Source: Mortierella alpina (taxonomy: Eukaryota; Mortierellomycota; Mortierellomycetes; Mortierellales; Mortierellaceae). Taken from it: a DNA stretch of 64,000 nucleotides. Positions 1 to 11,520 of the stretch are shown here, one piece after another. Both the position numbers and the translations under genes were made by a program. The DNA lies in NCBI GenBank assembly GCA_029449245.1, contig JANATF010000003.1, positions 2,728,001 to 2,792,000 on the forward strand. Reading direction: 5' to 3'. Within the stretch, counting starts at the first letter, position 1. Each line of letters starts with the position of its first letter. The notes below the pieces were generated by a model. That model saw nothing but the letters and a program-made list of their open reading frames with translations. It searched no databases and was not told the origin of the DNA.

Positions 1-849
1 TCCTTGTGTCAATAAAGCTGATCATGTCATCCTTATTCCCAACTGCGATGCTATGTCCGTCGGGACTCCAGCTGATGTTGATGTTTTGACCCACGGTGTC
101 GATCTTGTGAATGCTCTTGGCGGCTAACGAAGGCCACAGGTGATGGGTATGTCAATGTAACGAAGAAGAAAAAAAAAACTCCACTTGTCGGGATGATGTG
201 CTCTTTCAGAAGAGAGAAAGTCTTTTGCGTGCAACTGTATCTTACAGCGTGCGTCCCAGATGCGGACGGTCCTGTCACAACTGGCGGTTGCAAGGTGATC
301 TGGGTGGGTAGGGTCCCATCGTAGCTGGTCGACACTGTCGGTATGACCACGCAGTTCCAGCGAGCTCCTTGGATCTGACTTTTAGGGTATCATAGTAGTC
401 AGCAACGAAGACGAGGAATGAGATTTCAGAAACTTTGCTTCGTTCGGAATAAACTGGTTGTGCACTCGTTCCATGCATAAAAGGTGCCAACTCACTGTTC
501 TCTCCGGCGCCCAGACGCGTGCGGTCTTATCGGTCGAGCCAGAGGCTAACCTCCTGCCATCGCAATTCCATCCAACAGTATGGACATTGGACTTGTGTGC
601 GCGGTATTCCCTTGTCTTGAGCGAGGGGAAACCAGCGATGGTCTAGACGGCGTTGAATGGGTGGAGGAGGAGGAAGTGGATTGAATTGGAGAGGGCAAAT
701 GCTTTTTTATCAGTGTCCTGTAGATTGAAGCAAGCCTGCCTCGCTCCCGTCGGTTGTAGCCCAGATTTTGAAGGGATGTTGCATGCTCCGGTGTTTCTCG
801 CGTTTCTCTTTGCTACCTTCTCCAGCTGAGGTGTCCGTTGGTACTGCAT
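1..849 (-). CDS. THOC3: THO complex subunit 3 / TEX1-like WD40 protein (3' part outside window)
   Basis: WD40-repeat subunit of the THO/TREX complex, which couples transcription to mRNA packaging and export in the nucleus. Read on the minus strand, three exons rebuild family blades: about 486-640 (REYRAHKSNVHTVGW, then GRRLASGSTDKTARVW), about 246-370 (LELRGHTDSVDQLRW, then TASCDRTVRIWDAR) and 1-123 (NINISWSPDGHSIAVGNKDD). The IAVGNKDD run is typical of THOC3 rather than a generic WD40 protein. Introns fall near 124-245 and 371-485, with GT-AG ends. The start is uncertain: the best candidate is the ATG at 847-849, followed by an 11-codon exon and a donor (AAG/GTAGC) that joins in phase to the exon beginning near 640. 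The gene runs off the left edge, so the C-terminal blades are missing. It is divergent from rpt4, about 200 bp away. Family assignment is strong; the exon 1 model is tentative. Confidence 0.85.
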
Positions 850-1056
850 GGCTGTCTGAGGTTCCGTCTTGCTGGCACGCTCTGCTGTCCGAAGGAATGG
901 ATGTGTCCTGCAATTGTGATCCCCCTGGCTCCAAGTGCGAGCACTTCATGTGGCTGAATGCACCGTGAGGTGGCTTTGCTGCCTTGAGCCTTTCAGTTGC
1001 TGGTCAGGACGCGCCGTTGCACGCAAACCTGACCTTTGCCCACACCGGACGACGCC

Positions 1057-2864
1057 ATGGCAGCAGCATCTACACACGACGGCGATGTCAGGGCAGCAGC
1101 CCTGACCAACTACCGCAGGAAGCTCTTGGAACATCGTGAAATGGAAACAAAAGTAAAAGACTGTACGTCCGAATCTCTTAAAGATGCTTGAGCTTCATTA
1201 CTCTCAAACGGGCACCAAGCACCTACTTTCCTACTTTCAGGAGTCGATCGGCGTGAGGCATTGAATTAGCAGGAGGAACAACTGGAGAGAAAGGCACTGT
1301 GCTGGGCAAGGCCGCTAACCCTTTCGACTGTGAATCGTTGTTGCTTTTAGTGCGCATGGGTCTCAGGGAGCTGGACCGTGCTTTCGACAAGTCTGAGGAC
1401 GACATCAAGGCTCTGCAGAGTGTTGGTCAAATCATAGGATCCGTCCTGAAGCAGCTGGACGAGGACCGATGTATGTTGATAATCGTATCCCTTCACCATA
1501 TGCGTTATTCTTGCGAATGCTTTGCCAACGGGATGTCTTCTTATACTAATGACAGTAAGTATGTTCTCATGGCTACTGTTTCATTGTATCATGCGATAGT
1601 TATCATCAAAGCTGCCAGCGGTCCACGCTATGTTGTCGGATGTCGTAGCAAACTGGAAAAGTCAAAACTCAAACTAGGAACACGTGTCGCTCTTGATATG
1701 ACCACTTTCACTATCATGCGCATTCTGCCAAGAGAGGTCGACCCAATGGTGTATAGCATGGGCATGGAGGACCCAGGGGCGATTTCATTTGCAGGAATCG
1801 GAGGACTCAATGAGCAGATCAGAGAGCTCAGGGAGGTGAGGCAAACAGCTGAGGGGAACTGGGGGTGTTTTTTTTTGAACTGTGGTGACTCAGACGACTC
1901 ACTATTCTCTGCCCATACTTCTTTTTGCTAAACAACCAATGGAACAAAGGTCATTGAGCTGCCCCTCATGAATCCCGAGTTGTTTGTGAGAGTCGGAATC
2001 AAGCCCCCAAAAGGTGTGCTGCTCTACGGACCTCCTGGAACGGGAAAGACTTTGTTGGCGCGCGCAGTTGCTAGCACATTGGAGACCAACTTTCTGAAAG
2101 TAGTGTCCTCGGCCATTGTCGACAAGTACATCGGAGAGAGTGCCAGAGTCATCAGAGAAATGTTTGGTAAGAGTCAAGCTGTCCTTTGGCACATGTTTGT
2201 CCTATGGTGAAAGAGATACTGATGTGATTGTCATTTCGCTTCAGCATATGCAAAGGAGCATGAGCCCTGTATCATCTTCATGGATGAAATCGACGCTATT
2301 GGAGGACGACGTTTCTCAGAAGGAAGCTCTGCCGATCGTGAGATTCAGCGCACATTAATGGAGCTGCTGAACCAGATGGACGGATTTGATCACTTGGGAC
2401 AGACCAAGCTAATTATGGCCACGAACCGGCCGGACACTCTGGATCCCGCCTTGTTGAGACCGGGCCGTTTGGATCGTAAGATTGAGATTCCTCTACCAAA
2501 CGAGCAAGGCAGAATGGAGATTTTGAAGATTCACGCCCTCGGCATCACCAAACAGGGGGAGATAGGTAAGCATACTCCGTGGCCAAACTATTTACCATGT
2601 TTGCTATGAACGAACGAGGAATTAATGCTCGAGTAATGTACTTGCCTCCGCTTGTTTCTTTTATTTTTTCAAGACTATGAGGCGGTCGTCAAGTTGTCCG
2701 ACGGATTCAACGGAGCAGATATCCGTAACATCTGCACGGAAGCCGGCATGTTTGCAATCCGCGAAGAGCGAGATTATGTGGTACAGGAGGATTTCATGAA
2801 GGCCGTTCGGAAGGTAGCTGACGCCAAGAAGCTGGAAGGTAAACTGGAATACCAGAAGATTTAG
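1057..2864 (+). CDS. RPT4: 26S proteasome regulatory ATPase Rpt4 (PSMC6 / subunit S10B)
   Basis: AAA+ ATPase of the 19S base ring; it helps unfold substrates and thread them into the 20S core. My model has seven exons: 1057-1152, 1273-1298 (26-nt micro-exon), 1367-1470, 1600-1835, 1950-2166, 2245-2565 and 2674-2864, giving 396 residues, close to PSMC6. All phases close. Visible motifs are the N-terminal coiled coil ([18 protein letters not shown]), Walker A GPPGTGKT, Walker [13 protein letters not shown], the second region of homology ([22 protein letters not shown]) and the C-terminal helical domain ([19 protein letters not shown]). The sequence is nearer Rpt4 than the other five Rpt subunits. 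The micro-exon is chosen because it restores both phase and the family spacing before FDKSEDD; it is the weakest part. Intron 3 (1471-1599, 129 nt) is open in frame, so its retention would add 43 residues. Confidence 0.95.
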
Positions 2865-3559
2865 ATTCATATATTATTTTTATATACATTACACATACAT
2901 ACATCTGTTTCCGGCTCTTTCCTTGTGTGCGCTATGGCAAGCGAATGTTGCCGGTGGATCGGCGCTATGAGATGCGCATATATGTTAGTTTTGGGCAATA
3001 GATAAAGTCTCGCGTGCTCGGATCGAGATTGTTCCCTTTGTGTCGCCCCTGACCGTGGTTGTGCTATTGGCCGCGTTTTCCCTCCTATCCTCATGATGCA
3101 GCTGCTGCATCTCAGCATGAACCCAATAGGTTAAACCGTGTGCTGAAAGAGTCTGTGGTCGGGGTGTCCAGACTGTCTAGATGTGTACCATGTAGTCTGT
3201 TTGTTGTCTGTCCAAGTTTTATCCTACTAGTTTCGTCAGGGTTCGCAGCCCCGTTATCGATCTCACTAGAACAAAACAAAGGCGTCGACTGAACTGCCCA
3301 CAGAAATAAACAACTGACGCTGCAGTCGCATCTTCGATGGCGGCAGCGTTGGGCAGCGTTGGGCAGGGCAGCGTTGGGCAGGGTATGGCAAGGTACGACC
3401 AAGCGCCCTTCCCTTCGCTTTGTCAGGCGGCCCATGATCGTCTTTCAGGAAGGGGCAATGATATAAATAGCCTGATTTCTGATACGGGAACCACGAAGAG
3501 TACCACTGTGTGCATGTCGTATTCTCAGCACCCACCGGTCGACGGCTGAAGCAGAGGGC

Positions 3560-3566
3560 TATATAG
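3560..3566 (+). promoter_or_regulatory. TATA-like box upstream of the membrane protein gene
   Basis: TATATAG lies just ahead of the CT-rich leader and about 1.2 kb upstream of the start codon at 4808. If it is the core promoter, the transcript has a long 5' leader, probably spliced from the donor at 3981. The position is inferred from sequence only. Confidence 0.35.
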
Positions 3567-3678
3567 AGACGCCGGTTTCTTTTTCTGTTTGTTTCCCGCT
3601 TCCCATTCCATTGCCCATTGCTATTGTTGTTTGATCCCTTCACCTTTTTCGCTCTCGCTCCTCTACCCAGGCCCCCTG

Positions 3679-3699
3679 CCCCCCCCCCCCCCCCCCCCC
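3679..3699 (+). repeat. Homopolymer of 21 C (G run on the minus strand)
   Basis: An uninterrupted run of 21 cytosines sits in the CT-rich leader. It would be length-unstable, and its G strand could form intermolecular or stacked quadruplex structure. Its length in this assembly is unreliable. Confidence 0.9.
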
Positions 3700-4807
3700 G
3701 AGTGCCGGACAGCTTCAGGCTCACCCTCCGTCGCAACACCCTACTGAGCCCTCATCCCCTTTGTTTCCTCAGCCATTCATCGTTGCAATCGTTCTCAAGA
3801 CAGATCCAGAGTTCTTTCTTGAGTGTATTTCAGGAACACACGGCTTCTTCATTCCCTCTCTCTCTCTCTCTCGCTCTTCTGCAATTATTATTTTTCCTTC
3901 TTGCCTGCATTGGCGTCTTCTACACAACTCCAGTGTTGTTTGAATTGACTTCTTTCTCAGATTCACATCACCGATCAGCTGTAAGTACCACCTCACATGC
4001 ACTGGCCTTGCGAAACTCGTCCGCCGCCCTCAGCCCCTTCTTGACCAACAACCACAGCACTGTCGACAGCCTCCACCTGGATCCCAACATGCACCGGCCA
4101 CCCTGGGTGTTTTTTTGAGCATGTCTTCGTCCTACTCCCCGTTGCGCTTATGCTGGTGCCTGGTTGAGCAATCAGTGCTCTCATATGACATATCGCCAGT
4201 ATTGTTATTCCCTTTGTATTACGCACCCGAACAACCTAGAATAACTGCAGCAACTCTTGGGCGCGGACCATCGTCTGGGTCAGTGATTACCCCAGCGCCT
4301 TTTCTGTTTTTTTCGGTTTATTTGACGTGTGCTGTTTCTGGCAGACAGCAAATGCCATGGTCATTCTCTACATTGCTGGTGCAACTGTTTCATGGAGGAA
4401 TATTGCAGCTATTACAGTTCCTTCACCCCCTTGAACCCTTTTCGCGTATGTAGTATGGTGTTCCAATTTCCCCTTGGACAGCAACTCTGTTTACTCTTTT
4501 TTGCCAGGGTGTGTCGAGCCAGAAACTCGTTTCACCGAAAAAAAAAGCATCGCAGGCCTGGCTGCAGTAGGGCAGGGCAATATGCTGGAATTTATCGCTC
4601 CTGCCTCACTCTCTCGCCCTTTGGCTCGAGATGACAAAAAGGCTGTGGTCTTCATGAGTACTAATCTTTTGTCCCTTTTTCACCACTGTGTACTTTTAAC
4701 CAAAAACCGAAACGAACCCCCAGCACGACATACAGGTGGTGCTTCAAGCTCGTACACAGAACAGAGAACACTTGCCTGCTGGGGCTTATACCATACCATA
4801 TCCCTCA

Positions 4808-6015
4808 ATGGTGAAGACTGGGCAAACCGCGTCCCTCAGCTTGCGGACTGCTTGGACGCTACTCCTCTCCTTCAGCGTCCTGTTATCGCTGTCACCGTGG
4901 GGCAGTGAGGCAGCAGAATCTTGCCCCGAGTGCAGTTATGTGGACTCGCTCCTCAAACCATGCAACTCCTCGTTGAATATGCTTTCATGGCCCGGAACCA
5001 TGGTTTACCAGTAAGCACACTATGGCTCTTCAAGTGCTTTTTGCTCTTAGTCTTCCTGGCCTTTTGTTTGATATTAACAGGCGCCATATGTAATTTGTAC
5101 TCTACCCCTCTCGCCTTGTTATAGACCAACGCTCGAACAAGCAAAGTGCGGGTGTAATCAAAACTACTACGGCCAGGTACAGTTCAATGACATTTTTTTT
5201 TCTAGTGTGATTTTTTTTTAGAAGCCATATACACCTATACAATATAGTAAGGAACTGACCCGTTTTTTTTGTTGAATATCATCTAGGCGGAGGGATGTAT
5301 GAGATGTCAGTCGTCGAGTTCAGCCCATTATTCCGTCAAGGACCTGGAGGGGTACAAACTTGTGTGCTTGTCGATGGGAGAGACATGGAAGGCGATATAT
5401 GGTCAAACGAGTGCCAGCACGACCGCCGAATCTACTGGCCCGACGTCCACGCCTGTTCCTTCGGATGGGTCCACAGCAGGAAAGCATAATTCCTCCAACA
5501 ACCTTTCCAACGGAGCTGTGGCAGGAATTGTGGTATCAGTCATTGCACTGGTGGTCGCCTTGACGGTAGCGGGATATGTCTGGAGAAAGCGGAGACGTGA
5601 GTCTGTTCGGGGCGAGGGTGTGAATGACGAGTACAAGTTCAGCGATACACGGCGGGATTCGTACATGGAGGCAGCTTTGCCTCAGTACACGGGCATGATC
5701 CAGCCAACACTGCCACCTCTTTCAAATATCTCGTAAGTTGTCTTTTCTTTCTCTCTGCTCTGTTTCACTTATTTGCGGATTCCGTTGACAGACATCTGGC
5801 GGTGAGCTCCATCTCTATACATTGGCTCTAACCTTTTGAACTTCTATCTCTCATGCAACCTCTTAAAAAGAAACCTGCGCGTCATGAACCCCGATAGTGA
5901 AGACGAGGATTTGCCTCCGCGGTCTTCGAACCGCAAGGACCAGAACCAGCCAAGCTTTGAGGTCAACAGGAACTCTTCACCTGGCTGGCGTCGCGGTAGC
6001 TTTGATGATGATTGA
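4808..6015 (+). CDS. Unknown type I membrane protein with cysteine-rich ectodomain
   Basis: No family recognised. Four exons (4808-5010, 5125-5176, 5287-5732, 5871-6015) join in phase to give 281 residues. The start at 4808 gives a clear signal peptide (MVKTGQT followed by a leucine-rich core ending near SEAAESC). The ectodomain carries paired cysteines (CPECSY, KCGCNQ, GCMRC) and then a Ser/Thr-rich stalk likely to be O-glycosylated. One membrane span (AVAGIVVSVIALVVALTVAGYVW) is followed by a basic stop-transfer patch RKRRRE. The cytoplasmic tail is acidic/polar and ends in RRGSFDDD. The layout resembles a small cell-surface sensor or adhesin, but this is shape only. A tiny alternative exon at 5792-5801 was rejected because it breaks the frame of the last exon. 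Confidence 0.75.
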
Positions 6016-6718
6016 GAAGGAGTGCCCACAACTCCTTGATCTGCTTGTTTATTTTCATTCTCCTACCCTACCAATCTACCATGCTGCATATCTCAAACTC
6101 ATTTCGTACAGTAAAAAAAATAAGAAAACGTGAAAGACCACTTTGGTAATGTCACACACGCCCGGGTTGCTTTTCACCTGTCAGTGCGGTGGGAGCAACG
6201 AAGCCCGGGCCGATCGACTGCGATTCTTCCTGTTCATATGCTCGAAAGAGCAAGGTGGGAAAATCAAAGGAGCATTGACGAGAACCACGCAAATGGATGC
6301 CAGACGCACGCCCAAAGCATATCGAGTAGTCTACTGTATAACCGGGAAAGGTTTCCTCCACTAAAGCCCTAGAACGCGGCTCGCGTGCTGTATGTCTGCG
6401 GAAAGCGCCTTTCTTTGTTTATCGTTGTGTGCGCCTGTCGGCTTACCCATGCCTGCTTCCTTGTTGTGGGATGGGCAGCCGGCTGTTGGAGGTGCCGAGC
6501 GCACGATCACTCGTGTTTGAGCGAAGCCTCGCACGCACGATAAAGCGACAGCGCATTGGCCCACGCTCAAATTCAGACTCCTCTCTTCACCCCCCACGTC
6601 TGTCTTGCCCATTCTGCTTCTTGCTTTCGCTCCCCATTCCTCGCCTCTCCATCCCCCCCTTTGACCTTCATTCATTTCCTCAGCCCACGCTCATTGCCTT
6701 CAAAACAAACGATACACT
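6016..6718 (+). other. Intergenic/promoter region of the MFE-2 gene
   Basis: There is no coding signal. The last 150 bases before the start codon at 6719 are pyrimidine-rich (CTCT and CCCC blocks), matching the leader style of other genes here. No TATA box is obvious. Confidence 0.5.
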
Positions 6719-9183
6719 ATGGCAGAGAACCTTCGCTTTGACGGCCGCGTTGTGATTGTGACAGGAGCTGGTGGCGGTCTTGGTCGCTCCCATGCTCTTT
6801 TTTTCGGTTCACGGGGCGCCTCTGTTGTCGTCAACGACCTCGGCGGCTCCCACACGGGCGAGGGCGCCTCAACCCGTGCTGCAGATGTGGTTGTCGAGGA
6901 GATCCGCGCTGCTGGAGGCAAGGCTGTTGCCAACTACGACTCGGTCCTCGATGGCGACAAGATTGTGGAGACGGCCATGAAGGCCTTTGGCCGAGTTGAC
7001 GTCGTAATCAACAACGCTGGTATCCTGAAGGATGTGTCCTTTGCGCGTATGACAGACGAGCAGTGGAAGTTGATTTTCCAGGTCCACGTCGATGGCGCCT
7101 ACAAGGTCCTCAAGGCAGCCTGGCCCATTTTCAAACAGCAAAAGTATGGCCGCATCATCAACACAAGTACGTCAGTCGGACTGTGAAGGGTCTTGGTGTT
7201 GCAAGTAGCCCACAGACAAAGGGGGTTGCTTCTTAATTCTGGTCGCACGCAGGCTGTATTGACCTGTTCTGTCTCCTTCTGTCTCATCAACATCATAGCC
7301 TCGGCAGCAGGTATCTACGGAAACTTTGGTAAGAGAAAAGAAGTCGAGAATTTTCCAGTCAATAGGTTCCACTAGCTTGCACCATGCTCACGTCCCACTC
7401 GCATGAAATAGGTCAAGCCAACTATTCTGCCGCCAAGATAGCTCTTGTGGGCCTGACAAGAACGCTGGCACTCGAGGGCAAGAAGGACAACATCCACTGC
7501 AATGTCATTGCCCCCATGGCCGCCTCGCGCATGACCGAGACCGTCCTTCCTCCAGATATGCTCGCCTCCCTGAAGCCCGAGATGGTCACCCCCTTGGTCG
7601 CTTATCTCTGCCACGAATCCACCGAAGAGAACGGATCTCTCTTTGAGGTCGGCGCTGGCTTTATCGGCAAGCTCCGCTGGGAGCGTACTGGCGGCCATGG
7701 CTTCCCCAACGACAAGCCTCTGCTGCCGGAGCAGATACAGGAAAAGTGGGACGTGATCACCAACTTCGAGGATGGTCGTGCAACCCACCCAGACTCGACC
7801 CAGGAATCGATGGAAGGTATCATTTCCAACTTTGAAAACGTCTCCAAAGAGGAGGCGCCACGTCCCCGTATCGTGTCTGAGGATGGCAAGGTTGATATTG
7901 AAGCCGCAAAGTCGCTCAGCTTTGGATCCGACTCCTTCGCGTACACCGAGCGGGATGTCATCCTTTACAATCTGGGTCTTGGTGCCACCCGCAAAGACCT
8001 TCATCTCGTTTATGAGAACAACGAGGGCTTTGGACCCGTCCCTACCTTTGGAGTGATTCCATCCCTCACATCCATGAACTCTGTCCCCTTTGGCGATATC
8101 CTCCCCTCGTTCAACCCCATGATGCTCCTCCACGGCGAGCAGTACCTTGAGATCATCAGGCCCTTCCCATCCCACGGCACTCTTGTTTCGACTCCTTACA
8201 TCGTCGACATTCTTGACAAGGGTAAGGGATGCGTCGTCGTTATCGGAGTCAAGACCACGGACGAGAGCGGAGACGACATCTGCATCAATGAGATCACCGT
8301 GTTCATTCGTGGCGTTGCAAACATTGGCGGTAAGAAGGAGGGCGCAGACCGCGGTGCCGCTACCGCCACCAACCAGATTCCCAGCCGCAAGCCTGACCAT
8401 GTCGTCAAGGAAAAGACTAGCGAGAACCAGGCCGCGCTCTATCGTTTGTCTGGAGACTGGAACCCACTCCACATTGATCCCGAGATGGCAGCTGTCGGTG
8501 GTTTCGAAGTGCCCATTCTCCACGGCCTCTGCACGTTTGGTATCGCCGGCAAGCATATCTTCAACACGTACTGCAACAACGATCCCAAGAACTTCAAGAA
8601 CATCAAGGCTCGATTCGCAAAGACCGTCAATCCTGGTGATACATTGGAAACCTCGATGTGGCGTGAGGGTAACAAGGTCATTTTCCAGGTGCGAGCCGTT
8701 GAGCGCAACGTGATTGTGATCTCGAACGCCGCGGTTGAGCTTCAGGGAGACGCATTGAAGGTCGGTGGTGCGGGTCCTAGCCCAGCTGCTGCAGCGGGTG
8801 GTGCAGCGACGGCGGGTGCCTTCAAGTCGGACGCTGTCTTTGAGCAAATCAAGGCTGGCATCGAAGCCATGTCCGCGTCGGACCGTGCCGCACAGGTCAA
8901 GAAGGTCAAGGGCGTCTTCCAGTTTGAGATTACAAACGAGGATGGCAAGACTGCCACATACCATGTAGACCTCAAGAATGGCGCGGGAAGCGTGGGCACT
9001 GGACCGGCCTCGAGTAAGCCTGATGTTTTCATCAGTGTCAAGGACGACGCCTTTGTGAATCTTGCGTCTGGAAAGGCGAATGCTCAAAAGCTGTTCATGT
9101 CTGGAGGCATCAAGGTCAAGGGCCAGGTCATGCTCGCGACCAAGCTCGGCGATATCCTCAATGCCAACAAAGCCAAGCTTTGA
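6719..9183 (+). CDS. FOX2: Peroxisomal multifunctional enzyme type 2 (dehydrogenase + hydratase 2 + SCP2)
   Basis: Catalyses the second and third steps of peroxisomal beta-oxidation: hydration of trans-2-enoyl-CoA and oxidation of the (3R)-hydroxyacyl-CoA. Three exons (6719-7166, 7299-7328, 7412-9183) give 749 residues. The N-terminal short-chain dehydrogenase has the NAD site [12 protein letters not shown] and the catalytic YSAAK. The middle is a hot-dog-fold 2-enoyl-CoA hydratase 2 with signature [15 protein letters not shown]. The C-terminus is an SCP2 sterol-carrier domain ([11 protein letters not shown] to [15 protein letters not shown]). It ends in AKL, a PTS1 peroxisome signal. There is only one dehydrogenase domain and an SCP2 domain, which is the animal HSD17B4 layout. 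The well-known ascomycete Fox2p has two dehydrogenase domains and no SCP2. A 571-codon antisense open frame over this gene is a composition shadow. Confidence 0.96.
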
Positions 9184-9293
9184 AGTCTGCTACCTTGCAC
9201 GCGGAATAAACTCAACTCTCTATGCACTATTGATAATCGACGCTTTGACACGCTGTACCGAATATCAGGGGCTGGTACACAAGTGTAGAATTC

Positions 9294-11520
9294 ATGCCCA
9301 CTCTTTTTTCTTTTTTTTTGTTTGACTTGAACATCCATGGCCAAGAAGTTGTCCACCCTGATCCCATTCACGAGCCACGTCTCCCCTTCAGCAACATCGA
9401 CTTCGAGCAACCCCACGTCAGACTAGGGCTCTACCGATGGTTCGACCGATGCTACAGAGTAACGCACAGGAGCCAAATGGAGAGTGAACCCGCAGCGCAT
9501 GCCTCGAACAGCCTACTAATTTCTGAACCCCCTCATGGATTCACCTTCCCAAAAGTTGAGGCACGACTCTCGCCTCAAAGCTCGCATGATATCCGGCTTC
9601 TTTCGGAACGCGTCCGCTACTTTCTAGCCACGACAGTGAGATTCGTTGGCACCTCCCAGGAGATTCCATTGCACGAATGCACGGATCTGGATCTTCGGGC
9701 TTCTGTGGAGCGACTGTGGATAGCAGAGTGCTCGGGATCGCGTCCTCAGTCTCTGGAAGGAGAAGAACAACAACAAGAAGAAGACAAGGATACCCAATAC
9801 GCCGTTGGTGACGTGGAGATGTCCATCCACCTCTATCATATCCAGTCGCAGGGCGCTGTGGAGGAGTATAGCGATGAGACAGGTCAAGCAGAGGCGGTCA
9901 TGATGGCTCACCATTGGACCTTGCCCTGTCAAGAGCTGGAGGGCGTCTGGGAAAAGTAGGTCAATTCTTCAACGGGATCTGTTGAAGCATTGGAGGAAAA
10001 ACGGCTTTGTGTGCCCTTGTCACTCACTAACACAGTTGTCTTGTTTTCAATACAGCCTCATATTCGATGAAGGTCTTCAGACAAAGTTGATGGAATATGT
10101 GCATACGACGATGCTCTTCTCGGACAGGGGGGTGAATCCACTCCTCATCTCATGGAACAGGTACGAACTGAGGACTAGGAAAGAGCAGTTGTCTCTCGAG
10201 TGTGTATCGATATTGTCACCTAATCGCGCTGATTTTTTTCGCATTTTTTTTAATAGGGTTGTATTGCTCCACGGACCACCAGGGACAGGAAAGACGTCTC
10301 TTTGCAGAGCACTTGCGCAAAAGCTGTCGATCCGGCTGTCCAACAGGTGCGGACTGAAATCACTCCATTCTTCGCGATGATACGATTATACATTGCAAAA
10401 AAAAAAAAGCGGTGTAGGTAAGCTAAACATTTTCATCATTTGTGTTCCTTTAGATTCCGGTACGGTAAACTTCTAGAGATCAATAGCCACAGTTTGTTCA
10501 GCAAATGGTTCTCGGAGAGCGGAAAGATGGTTCAAAAGATGTTTGACCAGATCTGGAGTATGGTTGAGGACGAGGATGCATTCGTGTGTGTTCTTATCGG
10601 TAAGTGTACTAGTTCAGGATATCAAATGAAAATCGAGGCAAGGCATGGCCATTGATATCTGACAATGTCCCACTTCTGAATAGATGAAGTGGAGAGTTTA
10701 GCAGCAGCGAGGAAGGCTGCATTATCAGGAAACGAGCCTTCAGATTCTCTTAGGGTAAAACGAACAAAGAAGAAACACCTCGTCGGGAGAAGCCATTTCT
10801 TTGCGGCTGGATGGGAGCAGAGTCCGTCGCAGTTTGCCTAACACGCTTGCCTTTAACTATTCTAGGTGGTGAACGCGTTGCTTACACAGATTGATCGACT
10901 GAAGCAGCGTAAAAACGTGCTGATATTGACCACGTCCAACATCACGGAAGCCATTGGTAAGCGAGTATATATGGCATAGCTTTTTTTTAAGGCATTGCTC
11001 TAAGATCTGTGTTAACCACTGGTCGCATAATATTTGATTTCCGGTAGACGTCGCCTTCATCGATCGTGCAGACATCAAAGTCCATGTGGGACTTCCTTCT
11101 CAGCGTGCCATACACAACATACTGTGTTCCAGTTTACAAGAGCTTCAGCGTGCAGGGATTCTCCAGTGTGATTACACCCCGGCGACATGGACAACAATTC
11201 AACGTCGTCAGTTCGAAAGGCTGGAGGTAAAGAGCCACGAGGAGTTGGTATCAGGAGCGTTGTATCAGATCGCGGATGAGGCCGTCGGAATGAGTGGTCG
11301 AGCCATCCGGAAGCTCCCTTTTCTCGCACACGCAGCGCATGTCCAGGTATTTTTTATTTTTATTTGTATCTTTGGCTCAGTCGAGATGAGAGAGGTGAAT
11401 ACTGACCGCTGGCCGTGTTCTCCTACGTGCTAGTCTGGGACGACGACGATTGGGAACTTTCTGATGGCACTCCGGAAGACTGTGCACGCCGAATGGTCAA
11501 GTCGACCCAAGTGTAGGTGA
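9294..11520 (+). CDS. PCH2: Pachytene checkpoint AAA+ ATPase Pch2 / TRIP13
   Basis: Hexameric AAA+ remodeller that changes the shape of HORMA-domain proteins (Hop1, Mad2) in meiosis and the spindle checkpoint. Eight exons (9294-9955, 10056-10160, 10257-10346, 10454-10599, 10684-10754, 10866-10956, 11048-11346, 11434-11520) close in phase to 516 residues. Diagnostic stretches are [19 protein letters not shown] (Walker A), EINSHSLFSKWFSESGK, VCVLIDEVESLAAARKA (Walker B), LTTSNITEAIDVAFIDRAD and GMSGRAIRKLPFLAHA, all near-identical to TRIP13. The N-terminal domain includes MMAHHWTLPCQELEGVWE. The model is about 85 residues longer than human TRIP13 at the N-terminus, so a later ATG (MESEPAAHA, 9476) could be the real start. 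The gene begins only 110 bp after the MFE-2 stop codon, on the same strand. Confidence 0.93.

Larger units (their letters stand above)
2865..4807 (+). other. Intergenic region: rpt4 3' flank and long CT-rich leader of the next gene
   Basis: There is no convincing protein gene in these 1.9 kb. The stretch to about 3300 is rpt4 downstream flank. From about 3600 to 4700 the plus strand is strongly pyrimidine-rich, with a TATA-like box, a 21-base C run and repeated CTCT blocks, as in promoters and 5' leaders elsewhere in the window. A good splice donor (GTAAGT at 3981) suggests a 5'-UTR intron ahead of the start codon at 4808, but I could not fix its acceptor. Short open frames here are proline/serine-rich low-complexity sequence and are not called as genes. 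Confidence 0.6.

Noticed and set aside
3618-4118. 166-codon Pro/Ser/Leu frame
   Set aside because: It runs through the poly-C and CT-rich leader and contains a strong splice donor; low complexity only.
5792-5801. Ten-base exon in the type I membrane protein gene
   Set aside because: It has good splice signals but would shift the final exon into an early stop; skipping it gives a clean join.
7372-9087. 571-codon open frame antisense to the MFE-2 gene
   Set aside because: It lies exactly opposite a fully conserved coding exon; it is a codon-bias shadow with no domain.
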